From contig JANBVO010000001.1 in the NCBI GenBank assembly GCA_030052745.1, positions 1,550,001 through 1,614,000 of the forward strand: a DNA stretch of 64,000 nt, given 5' to 3'. Numbering within the stretch: position 1 is the stretch's first letter; every line of letters begins with the position of its first letter. The notes under the pieces were generated by a model, which did no database searches, had not been told where the DNA came from, and saw only the letters and a program-made list of their open reading frames with translations. Made by a program: the position numbers and the translations under genes. Source of the DNA: Pleurostoma richardsiae (taxonomy: Eukaryota; Ascomycota; Sordariomycetes; Calosphaeriales; Pleurostomataceae). Below, in pieces: positions 23,566 to 34,731 of the stretch.

Positions 23566-24594
23566 CGCTTACTGGTGGCAAGTGCCCATGCCTCGCGCGG
23601 AACATAGACCGGATCAAGCTACCTGCTATCATGGGCCTCAGCAACCCATGGTGATCAACGTCGTAGACGTGCTACTGGCAACCGGCGCAAGGGGACGGTA
23701 GGGTTGCGATGCAGATGGCAAGCTGTAGCTCCGTGCGTAACATTCTGTCGTGGAGAACGACGATCACCCAGAGGCATGCGGAAGGTGATAGCTACGATCA
23801 CTGCTGATATAGATAGAGAAGAGGTAGGATAGGACAAGAGGGAAATGGGATGCGGAGTCCACAAGTAAATGGTCTCTGCTCTCATACCAACTCTATTGCA
23901 ACGCTAGGCCTCCTAAACGGATCACTCCTCCCATGAGGCCTCATCCCTGAAACTGAACGCTTGACTAGAGTACACTAAGCGAAAGTGCTCGACTTTTGGA
24001 ACAGATCCACCCATGTGGACAAGGCAGCTCCCCCAAGCTCTGTGTCCGTGCCAGTGTCTCGAAAGCATCTACTGCCTCCCCGCTCTTGTCACGACTTCTC
24101 TCAGTGCCCTATTCTCCCAAACGAAGCCCTTTACGAGCACCTCGGCTCTCCCTCGGTCCAGACCTTCCTGGAGTGTTGAACGTCAAGGTCAGGAAAGGCC
24201 ATGAAAGCTCATCCAGCGTCCTCTCCTCTGGTAATTAGAAACATAGAACCTCAACTCCCGAACGCCGCCCTGCAAGATGACAACCATGGTGCTATTTACA
24301 CATGAATCCCAAATAAAACGCCGTGAAGATCCCTTCGTATGCCAATATTGAAACGCTCGCCGTGAAAGAAGTGTCGCGGGGGGTAGGTGAGTTGGTAGTC
24401 CGCGTGTGTTCTGTAGTCTGGAAGTGATAGGGTGTGATAGATGATTTCGGGTCTAGTAACAGCATGGTGTTGCCAGTGCGATACGGCCTGCAGGTTGCTG
24501 TGTCCTAGCGTATATACGGTGAACAAGGTCTCAGCGGGTGGCTCCCTTCCAATACTCTCGTGAGTTCGGTCCGGTATCGTCGGAGACTGTGTTC
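23566..24594. other. Intergenic region, possible 5' part of the unknown gene
   Basis: About 1 kb in which the upstream exons of the 23.0-23.6 kb gene would lie. I could not fix any of them. No other feature is supported. Confidence 0.35.
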
Positions 24595-25839
24595 TTAATC
24601 AAGGCCGAGCAGGGCAACATCGGACCTGCATTCATCATCCTCGGAGCGGCGACCGTGGGTAGGGGGAGAGAATGCACCGGTATCGAGAGGGCTAGTGATC
24701 CTTGGGGAGAATGTGAGGGGCGAAGTGGTCCGGCCGCGGAAGAATGTCCTAGTCAAGAAGTCCCAGGTTTGTCGAGTTTGTCCCTGAACCTGCGAGAGGC
24801 TTACTCCTGTCCCATCAGAGCTGGACTGGCCCGAGTACTGTGACCTCGGGCCCTGCATGAAATTCAGAGAGAGCCCCTCTGGATCCTCTCGTCCTCGTCC
24901 TGCTGACCAAGAGCTGTCCAGATCGGTTTGCGGCTCGTTACGCCGCCGGAGAAACGTCGATAACGCGACTGTTGCCAGACTGACAAGGACGGCGTAAAGA
25001 GGCAACCATGGTATGAATTCGGTGAGAGTGGTGCCGCCCGGAATCCAAACGAGGAGCAGGAGGAGGAGGAATGCTAAGAAGACCGTGTGCGGTCCATACC
25101 TTGTTGCAAGGTGAGCACGAGGTCACAGGTCATGACTGGATGATGACTTACTTGACGTAGCACTCGAGATGTAAAGTATGGAAGACGAATATTGACCAAA
25201 CAAAGACCGAAAGGAGGCTAGGAAGCCCGGATTAGCCCATACCTGTGGACCGTTTCCGAACCCATCCAAAGAGCAGCTTACAGCGAGGAGTAGCGGTATC
25301 CATCGGCTTCTGCGATGGGGAACAGGACAGCACAGCCAGTCATGCCTCCGCAAGACGCGACCTTGCTTGCCTGGCAGGCAACACGATAGCGGGCTTGGAA
25401 CCGCTCGATGGAGCATAACACCTCCTTGAGGCCGTGCATCGTCTCGGTGGCTGGTTTTCCGCGACGTATATTATCAAGGGAGCATCGTTATAGCCAAACA
25501 GACGAGATACCTGAGGGTATCACGGACCTCAGCTCTCTAGAACAGCTGGACGTTGTTTGGGTGAGCGTTCTCCAGTTGTCTTTGAGGTGAGGCAAGAGGC
25601 AAAGTCAAGAACTAAGTGTTAGGCCGCAACGGAGGCCTGACGCAGTAATATACCAGAGAACTGGCTTGTACGAGAGGCAGCTGCCAATCAATAGAGATTT
25701 TGGCCGATCTTAAGAGATCCGTGTTAAGAGAGATCGTGAAACCAAGTTCGTGGAGCGAGGCTTGAGCCGGGGAAGAAGAAATCTCTCCGAAGAAAGATTG
25801 TCCAATACATGCTAGCAGAATGATCAAAGGTGGAATCAC
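24595..25839 (-). CDS. Predicted multi-pass membrane protein of unknown function
   Basis: Model with exons 25839-25662, 25579-25511, 25450-25282, 25217-25152 and 25099-24595, 328 residues in one frame. The three downstream introns have good signals: GTATCT..CCAG, GTAAGC..CCTAG with a GCTAAT branch, and GTAAGT..ACAAG. The first junction uses a weak donor (GTTCTC) and the start is tentative. A hydrophobic N-terminus (MIPPLIILLACIGQSFFG) could be a signal or first span. A Cys- and Ala-rich segment follows, then hydrophobic spans LLLSVFVWSIFVFHTL, TVFLAFLLLLLLVWIP and YAVLVSLATVALSTFL, then a Ser/Thr-rich, probably cytosolic tail of about 110 residues. The family is not recognised. The spans and the phase-consistent junctions argue for a real gene. 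Confidence 0.5.
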
Positions 25840-26569
25840 TGGAACTCACTATCGCCACGTCGTCGGGGCCATAACATGGGGACGCAAGGCGGACTGCGTC
25901 TCCCGCAGGGACGGGGAGCGCGAGGCTGCGGGTTCACAACACCGGATTGGCTGCTCTCCTCGGTGAGCAGTCAGCCCTGAAAACTGCCTCGCTCACACCG
26001 CGGCGTGTTCGCCTCGTTCAAGCGCCGTTGGTGGCTGCCTCGGGCAATTGTGCAGCGTCGCCTGGCTATCTCTCACCGAATAGGGACGCGCGATCAGCAC
26101 TCCAGATTCAGCCACCGAGAAGGCTGTTGCTGCAGTCCGCCTCACTTGAAGGGATACGCTGGAGATGCTCCGTCACGTCTGCATCGTAAATCGAGTAATG
26201 ATCTTGGAGGCGAGGCGTATTAAACTTGAAGATGTTTCCGACATAAGCTCTCCATGTCCATGCGATTGTCTGACGAGCAACCATCACTGATGAACGGGTA
26301 TCGCAGGCCGCATATGCCTCTTCGTCCACAAACCCTCAATGTCAAGCGGGCCATGTGTCTTCTTCCGGCCGGTCGAGGAGTGCGCCCACCAGTGGCATCG
26401 CTTGCAGTGGATGGGTGAAATCGCGGAGGTGATCCCTGCAACCTTGTGCTCTTTCGTCACTTCCGAGTATACACTTCAACTCGAGTCCCGCACTGTCAGT
26501 CCAATCGCTTCCGAAGACACGCTTCAAGTAGCTGACTGGTGTGCTGCATAGCAGAGTGGTCAAGCCCTG
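25840..26569. other. Intergenic region between two putative membrane-protein genes
   Basis: The 730 bases lie between a minus-strand and a plus-strand model and would hold both promoters. Nothing else was recognised. Confidence 0.35.
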
Positions 26570-26908
26570 ATGAGCCCTCCTTTCATCCATATGCCCTTTG
26601 AGCTTCATCCAACCTTGATGGTTGTCTCATGCTTGGGTCTGGGGTGCTCTGCAAGTTCTTTTGTCTACCGAAGGCAGGACAGAGATGCTTTTCAAGCTCC
26701 CATATTTCTGGCGGTAACCACATGGGCCGTTGCAGTAGGTTATGCGGTGGGAGCGAGTGCCAATCTTATCTTGCTAGGATGGATGCCATGGGGTCTTGTC
26801 GTCGCTATGATATTGAGTGTGATGTGCCACGCACTGGTAATATGGGTCAGAGGGAGACGGCTCCTGCGGTCAGAGCAGGGAGAGAAGGCTGATGATCTCC
26901 TCATCTGA
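26570..26908 (+). CDS. Small predicted membrane protein, about 112 aa
   Basis: A single open frame whose translation has three hydrophobic stretches (around TLMVVSCLGLGCSASSFV, APIFLAVTTWAVAVGYAVGA and MPWGLVVAMILSVMCHALVI), then a basic and acidic C-terminus (WVRGRRLLRSEQGEKADDLLI). The alternation of hydrophobic spans and charged loops is unlike the random frames around it. I know no matching family. The start could also be the second Met, eight codons in. Without splice evidence or a family match this remains a hypothesis. Confidence 0.4.
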   Translation: MSPPFIHMPFELHPTLMVVSCLGLGCSASSFVYRRQDRDAFQAPIFLAVTTWAVAVGYAVGASANLILLGWMPWGLVVAMILSVMCHALVIWVRGRRLLRSEQGEKADDLLI

Positions 26909-27921
26909 TACCAGGTGGACGGCTCCCGAGGCTTGAAACCTTCACTACGTTCTTCGGAATCATGCTGTTGATTCCTTCGTATCTGGTAGCGCCGTCCGCT
27001 GCGGACTTCCACGCCAGAGCTACGGATCGATCAGCGTGATCGGATCCGAATGGTTCTCAGATTCACGGGTGGAAAGCGGGATTGCGTGTTTGAAATTCGC
27101 TTGCCCACATCGGTCACGCTTAGAAATTGGTTCCTCGTTGTTGTAGTAGTATTCTTAGCACTCATTCCCTCATGATACCCCCCAAGGGCTAGTCAAGCCT
27201 GCTGATTGTGCTGAACTGTATGAACACCCCGGCGGGGGAATCAATCCTGAACCCTGGACATTAGTAGATCCGATCCGCAGCGATGTGCTGCTTGCCGAGC
27301 TTCCATTCGAAGTTCTGTATCTCTCTCCTGCAGACAACTCTCTTCTCTAATACCACTAATGCAACCAACATACTATGGCACTCGTATTCCCATCTCCCAG
27401 CGGATTCTTCTTCTACGATGGACAAGTCCGATCGCATCGCTGTACAGCAGGAGACGTCTCACGTATGGATAAGCCCGTACAGAGGTCCGGACTACAGACT
27501 GCACAGCGCCTTGTACCTTTCTGTTCAGACTAAGGAGATCGACAACAGCCGCAGACTGGTGGAAATATTCTGCGAGGTTCGCCTAAGGTAGTATATCCTA
27601 GTTTTTGGCGGTCAGTTGCTTCCTGGGAATTAAATGGGGACCCATCATGTTATGTCGAGACCTTCTGATAGCCAAAAGTTCTCTTGTTCAACATCGGGGA
27701 TGGCGGCACCGGAGTGTCAAAATGCTGGTGCTGGGTCCCACCAAGGTTCGCCGCCTGTATCCCGACGCTTGCCGTGTTTCCGTGGCCATGAGACGCCATG
27801 ATCCCGGATGTAGATGAACAATATATATTGGCCTTCGCCCGTCAGTGTTCAAGCAGTGTAACAGAGAGTCAAGGAGGCTCCGTTGTGGACATCGATGCAC
27901 TTTATCAGCTAAGATCGAGCT
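26909..27921. other. Intergenic region upstream of the GH115 gene
   Basis: A 1 kb stretch with short open frames only. It should contain the GH115 promoter. No carbon-regulator site is claimed because I could not test for enrichment. Confidence 0.4.
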
Positions 27922-30900
27922 ATGCAGTTGCGCTTCTGGTCTTCGTGGCTCATATCCGCGCAGCTATGCTGTGGCTTGCTCGAGGAGAGCTTTGTGACAT
28001 TTACTCCCGTCGAGGGAGCCATCGCCATTCATGACGCCGCTATTGTTTATGATGCCAGTGACCCTGTTGGCGTGAAGATCGTTGTCGAAAGCCTTGCTGG
28101 GGATTTTGAGGACATCACCGGGAAGCGTCCATCGAACATCTCGCTTCAGATGGGGGATGACAACTCAACCAGCCCTGCTGTGTTCGGGACCGATGTACCA
28201 AAAACAGTGATTGTCGCTGCGACTGCATCGTCAGCCTTGGTGCAGCAGCTGATCAATCGCCAACTGTTGAATGTTTCGGACATTCAGGGGAAATGGGAGG
28301 CCTTCAAGACAACTCCGATTAAAAGCGGTGATCGAAGCGCTCTCGTCATCGTAGGTAGTGACAAAAGAGGCACTATGTTTGGCGTGTTCACCCTGGCGCA
28401 GCAAGCTGGCCAGTCGCCGTGAGTAGCCTCTCCTCCTTCTCCTTGGCAGACATCTGATCTGATCAACAACACATTAGATACCACTGGTGGGCAGATGTCC
28501 CGGCCACAGAGCACAGCACAATCTACGCCTTGCCCAAGACAACAGTCCAAGGGGAACCCAGCGTCAAGTATCGGGGTCTCTTCATAAATGACGAAGCGCC
28601 CGGTCTCACAGGATGGTGGTCAAACTTCAACAACGTCACTCACCAGCCTCTGGACTCGGAATTCTACCGTCACGTCTTTGACATGCTGTTGCGCCTGAAG
28701 GCCAACTTCCTCTGGCCAGCTATGTGGGGATCTTATGTTCCCAAACCTGGTAACATTTTCTTCACCGATGATCCGTACAACCAACAGCTGGCCGATGATT
28801 ACGGGATCGTTGTCTCAACGAGCCACCACGAGCCGATGCAGCGGGCGACAAACGAGTGGAACGAAACTGTGACTGGCTCTTGGGACTGGGTCAATAATAA
28901 AGATAACGTCACTGCGTTCATGGAAGAGGGTGTTCGTCGAGCCGGCAACAATGAGTCTTACTTTACTCTGGGCATGCGCGGACCGGGTGACTCAGCCATC
29001 CAGGCGGATGATCCTATCGCCGTATTGAGGGATGTCTTCTCTACGGAGAGGGAGATCCTAAGCAAGTACTACGGCAGTCCCAGTACGGCACGGCGTAGGT
29101 CAATCCTATCTACCTCGCTACGAAGAACACTTACTGATGAGAACTAGAGCTGTGGACGGCATACAAGGAGGTCGCCACATACTATGCCGCTGGACTCGCT
29201 CCGCCGGACGATGTGACCCTCATGTTTACCGATGATAAGTAAGTACTTGAGGGCGTTGGTTCAGTGGACAGCCTTATTGATGCAATGTCTATCCAGTTTC
29301 GGCAATATTCAACGTCTACCCGTTTCCAACGAAAGCGAAAGGTCCGGTGGCATTGGTGTAAGTCTGCTTACATTTCTGATGTGACTTGCACTGATTCATT
29401 GCGGTGATAGTTGTACTATCACCTCGAGTATGTCGGCTCGCCTAAGAGCTACAAGTGGCAGAACACAAACAACCTGGTAAGCTTGCGGTGAGAACTCTGG
29501 CTAGGATTTGTTTTAACTCTGTCTCAGGCCAAGGTGTATAAGGAACTGAGCCAGGCTCTTGAGCGCGGTATGGACCGAATCTGGGTCATCAACGTGGCAG
29601 ATATCAAGCCGATGGAGCTGCCTTTCGGCTTCGTGATGGACCTCGCCTGGGATTCATCCAAGCTGTCCTTCGAGAATATTCCGGACTACTTGGAAGCTTT
29701 CGCCACTCGGGAGTTTGGAGAAGCATATGCAAAGGATATTGCCGACATCTTACTGCAGCACAGTCACCTAATAGGGCGCAGAAAGTACGAAAGCACATCG
29801 CCTACTACCTATTCAATCCTCAATTACCGCGAGAGCGAGCGCGTCCTCGACGAATGGGCCCAGCTTGCCAGTCGCGTCTCAGAAGTAGGCGCTCAACTTC
29901 CTGATGCGGTGCAAAGCACAATTTTTCACCTCGTGCGTTATCCCGTACAGTCAGGATACCTGTACCATGCCGTTACGATAGGGCAAGGTCTGAACAGCCA
30001 GTACGGCTATGAACGACGCAACTCGGCGAACGCGATCGCCCAGCAGGTGTTGGATGACTTTGATGGAGACTTTGACCTCCTTGACGAGTACGATTCACTC
30101 GTGGGAGGCAAATGGAGAGGAATCCTTTCCCAGCCCAAGTATGACATGTCGTTTGACTCTGCCTGGAGACAGACTTCCCGAGACGTTGTCGCAAACCTAT
30201 CTTACGTTCAGCTGCGGCAAAATGCGGACTATGAAGTTGGCGCCTTGGGGATTTATGCTGAGGGCTCGTCGAGCGCCGCCAATCTTGCCCGGTTTTGCGC
30301 TTCCATCGATCCCTCGCAGCCGACCGAGTCCGTCTGGGCACCCATCTTGGCTACCCTGACCCCTTACGGTCCAGCTGTGCACATAGTTGATATCTTCCAT
30401 CGGGGCGATTATCGTGTACCATTGTCCTGGTCTCTCAGCATCCCATCCGAATTCGATTCATGGCTCATCATCGTCCCCTCTGAGGGAGTGGTGAGCGCAA
30501 CACAACCACAGCAGCGCCTGAACGTTTCTGTCGACTGGGACGCCGCTCCGCTTAACTTCGACGGCACGATCGATGTCCGCGTGGACTTCAACACATCCCC
30601 GTCCTGGGACTTGCTCCATGTCCCTGTCCAGGCAGAACGGGTGCCCGATGACTTCCACGGCTTTCCTGAAGCCGCCGGTGTGATCTCCATCGAGGCGCCG
30701 CATTTCCAGCGCTCAGATCCCGGGAACGCTGAGAACGTCAGCTTCGCACTTATTCCCTACCTGGGTTCACGCTCGGAGTCCGGCTCGATCGCCCTGAGGC
30801 CTTATGCCGCCGCCCGTGCAGCTAACGAAACATCACCTGCTGACGCGCCGGCTGTCGAGTATGACTTCTACTTGTTCAACGACACCACTTCCTTAGCCGC

Positions 30901-31222
30901 CACGCTGTACGTCACCAATGGGCTGGATACGGACCCCTATACACCAATGGGCTTCTCACTCACGCTGAACGACGCGGGAGCGAAGAATTTCACCCGTGTC
31001 CTGGCTGCTCCCGCGACAGCCGGGGATTTGCCCTCGGTGTGGACTGACCAGGTCAGGGATGGTGTCTGGACCTTGCACGTGGCCCTCGGCGCCGCCAAGG
31101 CAGGAAAGCATACACTGAGGTGGAGTGTTAGTTCGCCGGAGGTTTACCTAGAGAAGATTGTCCTAGACGCCGGGGGCTTGAAGAGCAGTTATCTAGGCCC
31201 GCCTGAGACGGCACAAGTATGA
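27922..31222 (+). CDS. Secreted GH115 xylan alpha-1,2-glucuronidase
   Basis: Exons 27922-28418, 28478-29094, 29148-29238, 29297-29357, 29411-29476 and 29528-31222 give 1008 residues, the usual GH115 length. The N-terminus (MQLRFWSSWLISAQLCCGLL) is a likely signal peptide. Landmarks of the family run in order: GTMFGVFTLAQQAG, YHWWADVPA, RGLFINDEAPGLTGWW, LWPAMWGSYVP, STSHHEPMQRA, LMFTDDNFGNIQR, GGIGLYYHLEYVG and WVINVADIKPMELP. The enzyme removes (4-O-methyl)glucuronic acid side chains from glucuronoxylan, including internal ones, during plant cell wall breakdown. It is followed on the same strand by two further secreted or wall proteins. Confidence 0.93.
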
Positions 31223-32803
31223 GACAATTGAACTGGCCTCGGACTCTTGTGTCCAGAAGCAGTATGAGCTTTTGCCGCTCGTTTGCTATCATGCTCCTGC
31301 TCCACCGCGGTCGAGAATCGAGTTCCGCCTCAGTCGTTGCTGCTCCTATCTTTGCTAATCCTCCTTACTCCCTGGAAGACTCACTGACCAGCTGAGAATG
31401 TCGCAATGATAGTCTTGCGTCTCAATACAGTGTCATAGGCGCGGGGGTTATCGTTATGACGGGGATGGAGACAAGCCCGCGCTGTCAAGCCGTTTCACTC
31501 CTCCCTGTCTGCACATGTCAGATCATCCCGGGTATGTCCAGGTGCACGACCAACGTCAACGTTGATCGTCAGGTCCATTTGTTGTAGGGATGAATCGACG
31601 AAATGTTCCACCAACCACCAGCCTGTTTTCTACGGTAAAATTCGATCCGCAAATGGGACAGTCGGTGGTCCTGCATGACACTAGACCTGAGCAGAGCTTA
31701 TTCTGTACGGTGGGGACCTGCCTTGCAAACTGCAGGGATATACTCGGATTTAAGGTCTGTTCGTTCAACGACGAAACGGGTCGCTGCTGGACGAGACACG
31801 GCGTGATCATTTTCTTATCAGTCACGCTTGTTCAGCTAGAACTCGTAGCTGGAACTTCCACCTATGATATCGCCTACCTCGATCAGAGAATGATATGCCT
31901 CGCCAGGGGCACGTCTTAGTAGACGAGCTTCCTCTCGCCGGCCCGCCTTGGCTGCAAGTTGCCTCAATGCTATGCGACTATGCTAAGAACGAACTTCGTC
32001 ACAAGGGGACGCAAAGTTTACTAGTGATTTATATGCCATCTCCATACAGTTGTCAAGGTATTAACATGAACGGATTATTCAGCGTATAAGAACTGATCTG
32101 GACTTCTCTGACTCCCTTCACTTCAGATCTAGCTAGGAGACTCACTGCATGCAGAGGCGAAAGCTGGAGAGTAGTTAGATGCCAGCGTTCCGTAGAGTCG
32201 GTATTATAGGACTGGTTCTATCATGAAGGACAGATAGAGTGATGCACGCGACCCGAACGCCCCGGAAAGTGATCGGCAGTGCAGGTGGAGATCGTTCATT
32301 CGAGATATCACGCTGCAAGTCAGGTCGTTCAGGTCTCCCTGGCGTAGCCAGGATCACCGCTCCTCTCCTTTCAACAATTTCATCTCTCACATTCTGGTCA
32401 CAAAGTGCACGAGCTGTGTAACCCGGCCTAATCCTCTGTCAACGGAGCCTGGACGCTGGATCCTGGACCGCTAGACGCCTGGGGCTCCAGGCCGCAGGTT
32501 TCCGGGTGGAAATAATGACCGGACTGCGTGGCCGTATGACAGAGAGCGAGGAGCTGGAGACATGAGATTTTGAGCCGTGGGCTCACGAGACTATATCAAG
32601 CTGCCTGAAGCATCTAGTCGGATAGTCTCGGGGCTCGGGGGGCCGGAAAGCACAGGATAATGGCCTTCAGTATATTTGTATATGTATGGACGACGAACCC
32701 GCCGCTCATCTACCGGTCTTCATCCCGTCTCTAACCTACGCTCTCCGCGACGCCTTGCTCCTGTTTTAGGCCTTAAGTATCATCTCGGAAACCAATCATC
32801 AAA
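31223..32803. other. Intergenic region
   Basis: The 1.58 kb between the GH115 gene and the secreted-protein gene contains only short, unconvincing open frames (for example 31590-31919, +). I see no repeat or RNA gene. The last part should hold the promoter of the next gene. Confidence 0.4.
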
Positions 32804-33738
32804 ATGCTTGTACCGTTGGCTCTCGTTACCCTCCTCTACCTGGCCGGTCCGGCTGCAGCAGTCTCGTGGTACTTCCTTCGGTTCCACACTCAAGCCAGTG
32901 TCATATCAGTGAATGGAGAGATGGCCGTTCCTCCTATTCCCCAGGCTGCGACCTACTATCTCTAGCCCGGCTTGCAGCCTACCGACACCAGCGGTATCTA
33001 CCAGAATGTGCTCGACGGCCGCACCGGCACCTGGTCGTTCAGCAGTGGCTGGTACTGCTCTGACCTATCTTGGGGCCAGTACTTCAAAACCGCCGGTTAG
33101 TTTAATCTTTCTCCCGCTCCGACACTCGCAATTCTACAAGCTTGGTGTTGCTCACTGTCTCCCGGCTATAGAGGGTGAGAGCGTTTACTTCCACAACTTC
33201 TTGCTTGATGATGGTTCTGCCTGGAATTCCACCATTGTGCGCGAGGTGAATGATGATGTGAAGAAGGACTCGTTCCCCTTGAGTAAGTAAACTCTTCCTT
33301 CCTTCCTTTTGGCAGGAGGTTTCCCCCGCTGACCATTCATCGCAGCTGACAAAACTTTCGACCAGGTGGTCTTTGCCATTAAGCTGTAAGCCGAGTTACG
33401 ATGTCCTCTGCACTTGTTTTCTAACTCAGATTAGTTACGATGTTGATTGGGACTTCGGTGAGCTCGTGTTCAAGAACGTCAAGATTGTGCGAATATATGC
33501 CAAGCTCCTAGGCAATCCCGATCTACTTTGCCAATACAATCACACCGAAGCTAGAATCTGATACTGACGATGTCTATAATAGGTTGCGGAAGGCACCACG
33601 TCGACATGCTGGTGCACGGAGGATCCTGAGAACTACAACGACAACGCCGAATACTCTATCACCAATGCAAAGGCAACTGTCAGTAGCACCACAGTGACAT
33701 GCACCTTCGAGGCCATTACTCTCATCGGGCCAGCGTAA
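32804..33738 (+). CDS. Small secreted protein interrupted by one in-frame TAG (editing candidate or pseudogene)
   Basis: Exons 32804-33095, 33172-33282, 33346-33385, 33435-33486 and 33583-33738 make 217 codons in one frame with intact splice sites. The only defect is TAG at 32963-32965, codon 54. The N-terminus (MLVPLALVTLLYLAGPAAA) is a clear signal peptide. After it come SWYFLRFHTQ, VNGEMAVPPIPQAATYYL, the stop, then PGLQPTDTSGIYQNVLDGR and a Cys-containing C-terminal part (TTSTWCTEDPENYND). TGG would give YYLWPGLQP, the pattern I recall from homologous fungal secreted proteins; that recollection is unverified. No function is known to me. The sequence after the stop shows no further decay, so the nonsense change is recent, read through, or corrected in the mRNA. 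Confidence 0.65.
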
Positions 33739-34731
33739 TTATCAGCTCACGGGTAACGTCGAACAATTATATTCACATTTCCTGAAGAGAGGGCATGAAT
33801 CCTCCTTGAACCATTGACTGGCCAGTTCCAGCTTGTGGGATCCCCTGAAGAGTCTACTTCTTGTCTGGTTGAGTTCTGAACTAGGTAGATAGGTACTTTT
33901 TGTTAAGGCCAGATGAGCGGAAGCCAGATGTTTTTTTAAGTTCTCAAGTTTCACAATCCTTGCATAGGCCTAAATTTAAGCTTGGCATGTCATCCACTCG
34001 CTGCTTTATACAATTGTTGATGGACCATGTCTCCTCGACCTGAATTGCATCTGTGATCGGGTCCAGATCAAGGTTTCTGAGGTCGCCCCATAACAGAAAA
34101 GGAGAACGAGGAACTCTAAGGTTCCGCACTATCAGCTCATCCTTAGAAAAGCACAGCTTTATCTGCTTTAAGGAGGCAATATTGTTAGTGGAATACGACA
34201 TGGTTGGACGCTCTTGAGGCTCCAGCCACCTGCACCCCACCGATTTAGCGCGGACCAGCCACCGGACCAGCCACCTCGGCGCAAAACACCGGACTCCCAA
34301 CCTCCCGGCGACGGCATGTCGTGCAACCACCCACACGCGTCCGCCGCCGATTCGTCTAACGGCATCGTATTGTCTCCAGCGAGATTTTCTTGGGCTCGTG
34401 TAAATCGCACAATGGACTCCACCAAGCCGGATTGGACCCTTGAATCTTATGACGCTGCATGGAGGTTGGGTAGTGCCCGTCCCGAGCTGCATTTAGCCAT
34501 AAAGACGGAGCATGGCTTTCATGCGCCTTCCCGTCCCATTCCACATTCCTGATATATCCATCCCATTGTATCATCCAGACCACCATTCCTTGGAGAACAC
34601 AGTCCGGTTCTCGAAGGCCTTCACTCAGCTGCCCTTACTGCATTCTTTGGTCTTTGTTCATAGCGCCAGCCCCTGTTGACCGAGGGGGTATTCATACCTT
34701 GCGCTTGTATTGTATTTTCGTGCTAGCCGAT
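33739..34731. other. Intergenic region with an AT-richer possible relic and a 12-bp tandem repeat
   Basis: Nearly 1 kb upstream of the Crh-type gene. A 182-codon minus frame (33944-34492) runs through a stretch that is richer in A+T than its surroundings and has no recognisable domain. It crosses the tandem repeat at 34252-34275. This may be the remains of an inserted element. The last 300 bases presumably hold the promoter of the next gene. Confidence 0.35.
34252..34275. repeat. 12-bp tandem duplication with a third dispersed copy
   Basis: GGACCAGCCACC occurs twice back to back at 34252-34263 and 34264-34275. The core CCAGCCACC occurs a third time at 34222-34230. It may be a simple duplication or the end of a decayed element. 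Confidence 0.7.

Noticed and set aside
23189-23701. 170-codon plus-strand frame
   Set aside because: The minus strand here gives a more protein-like sequence with a valid intron; the plus frame is judged its shadow.
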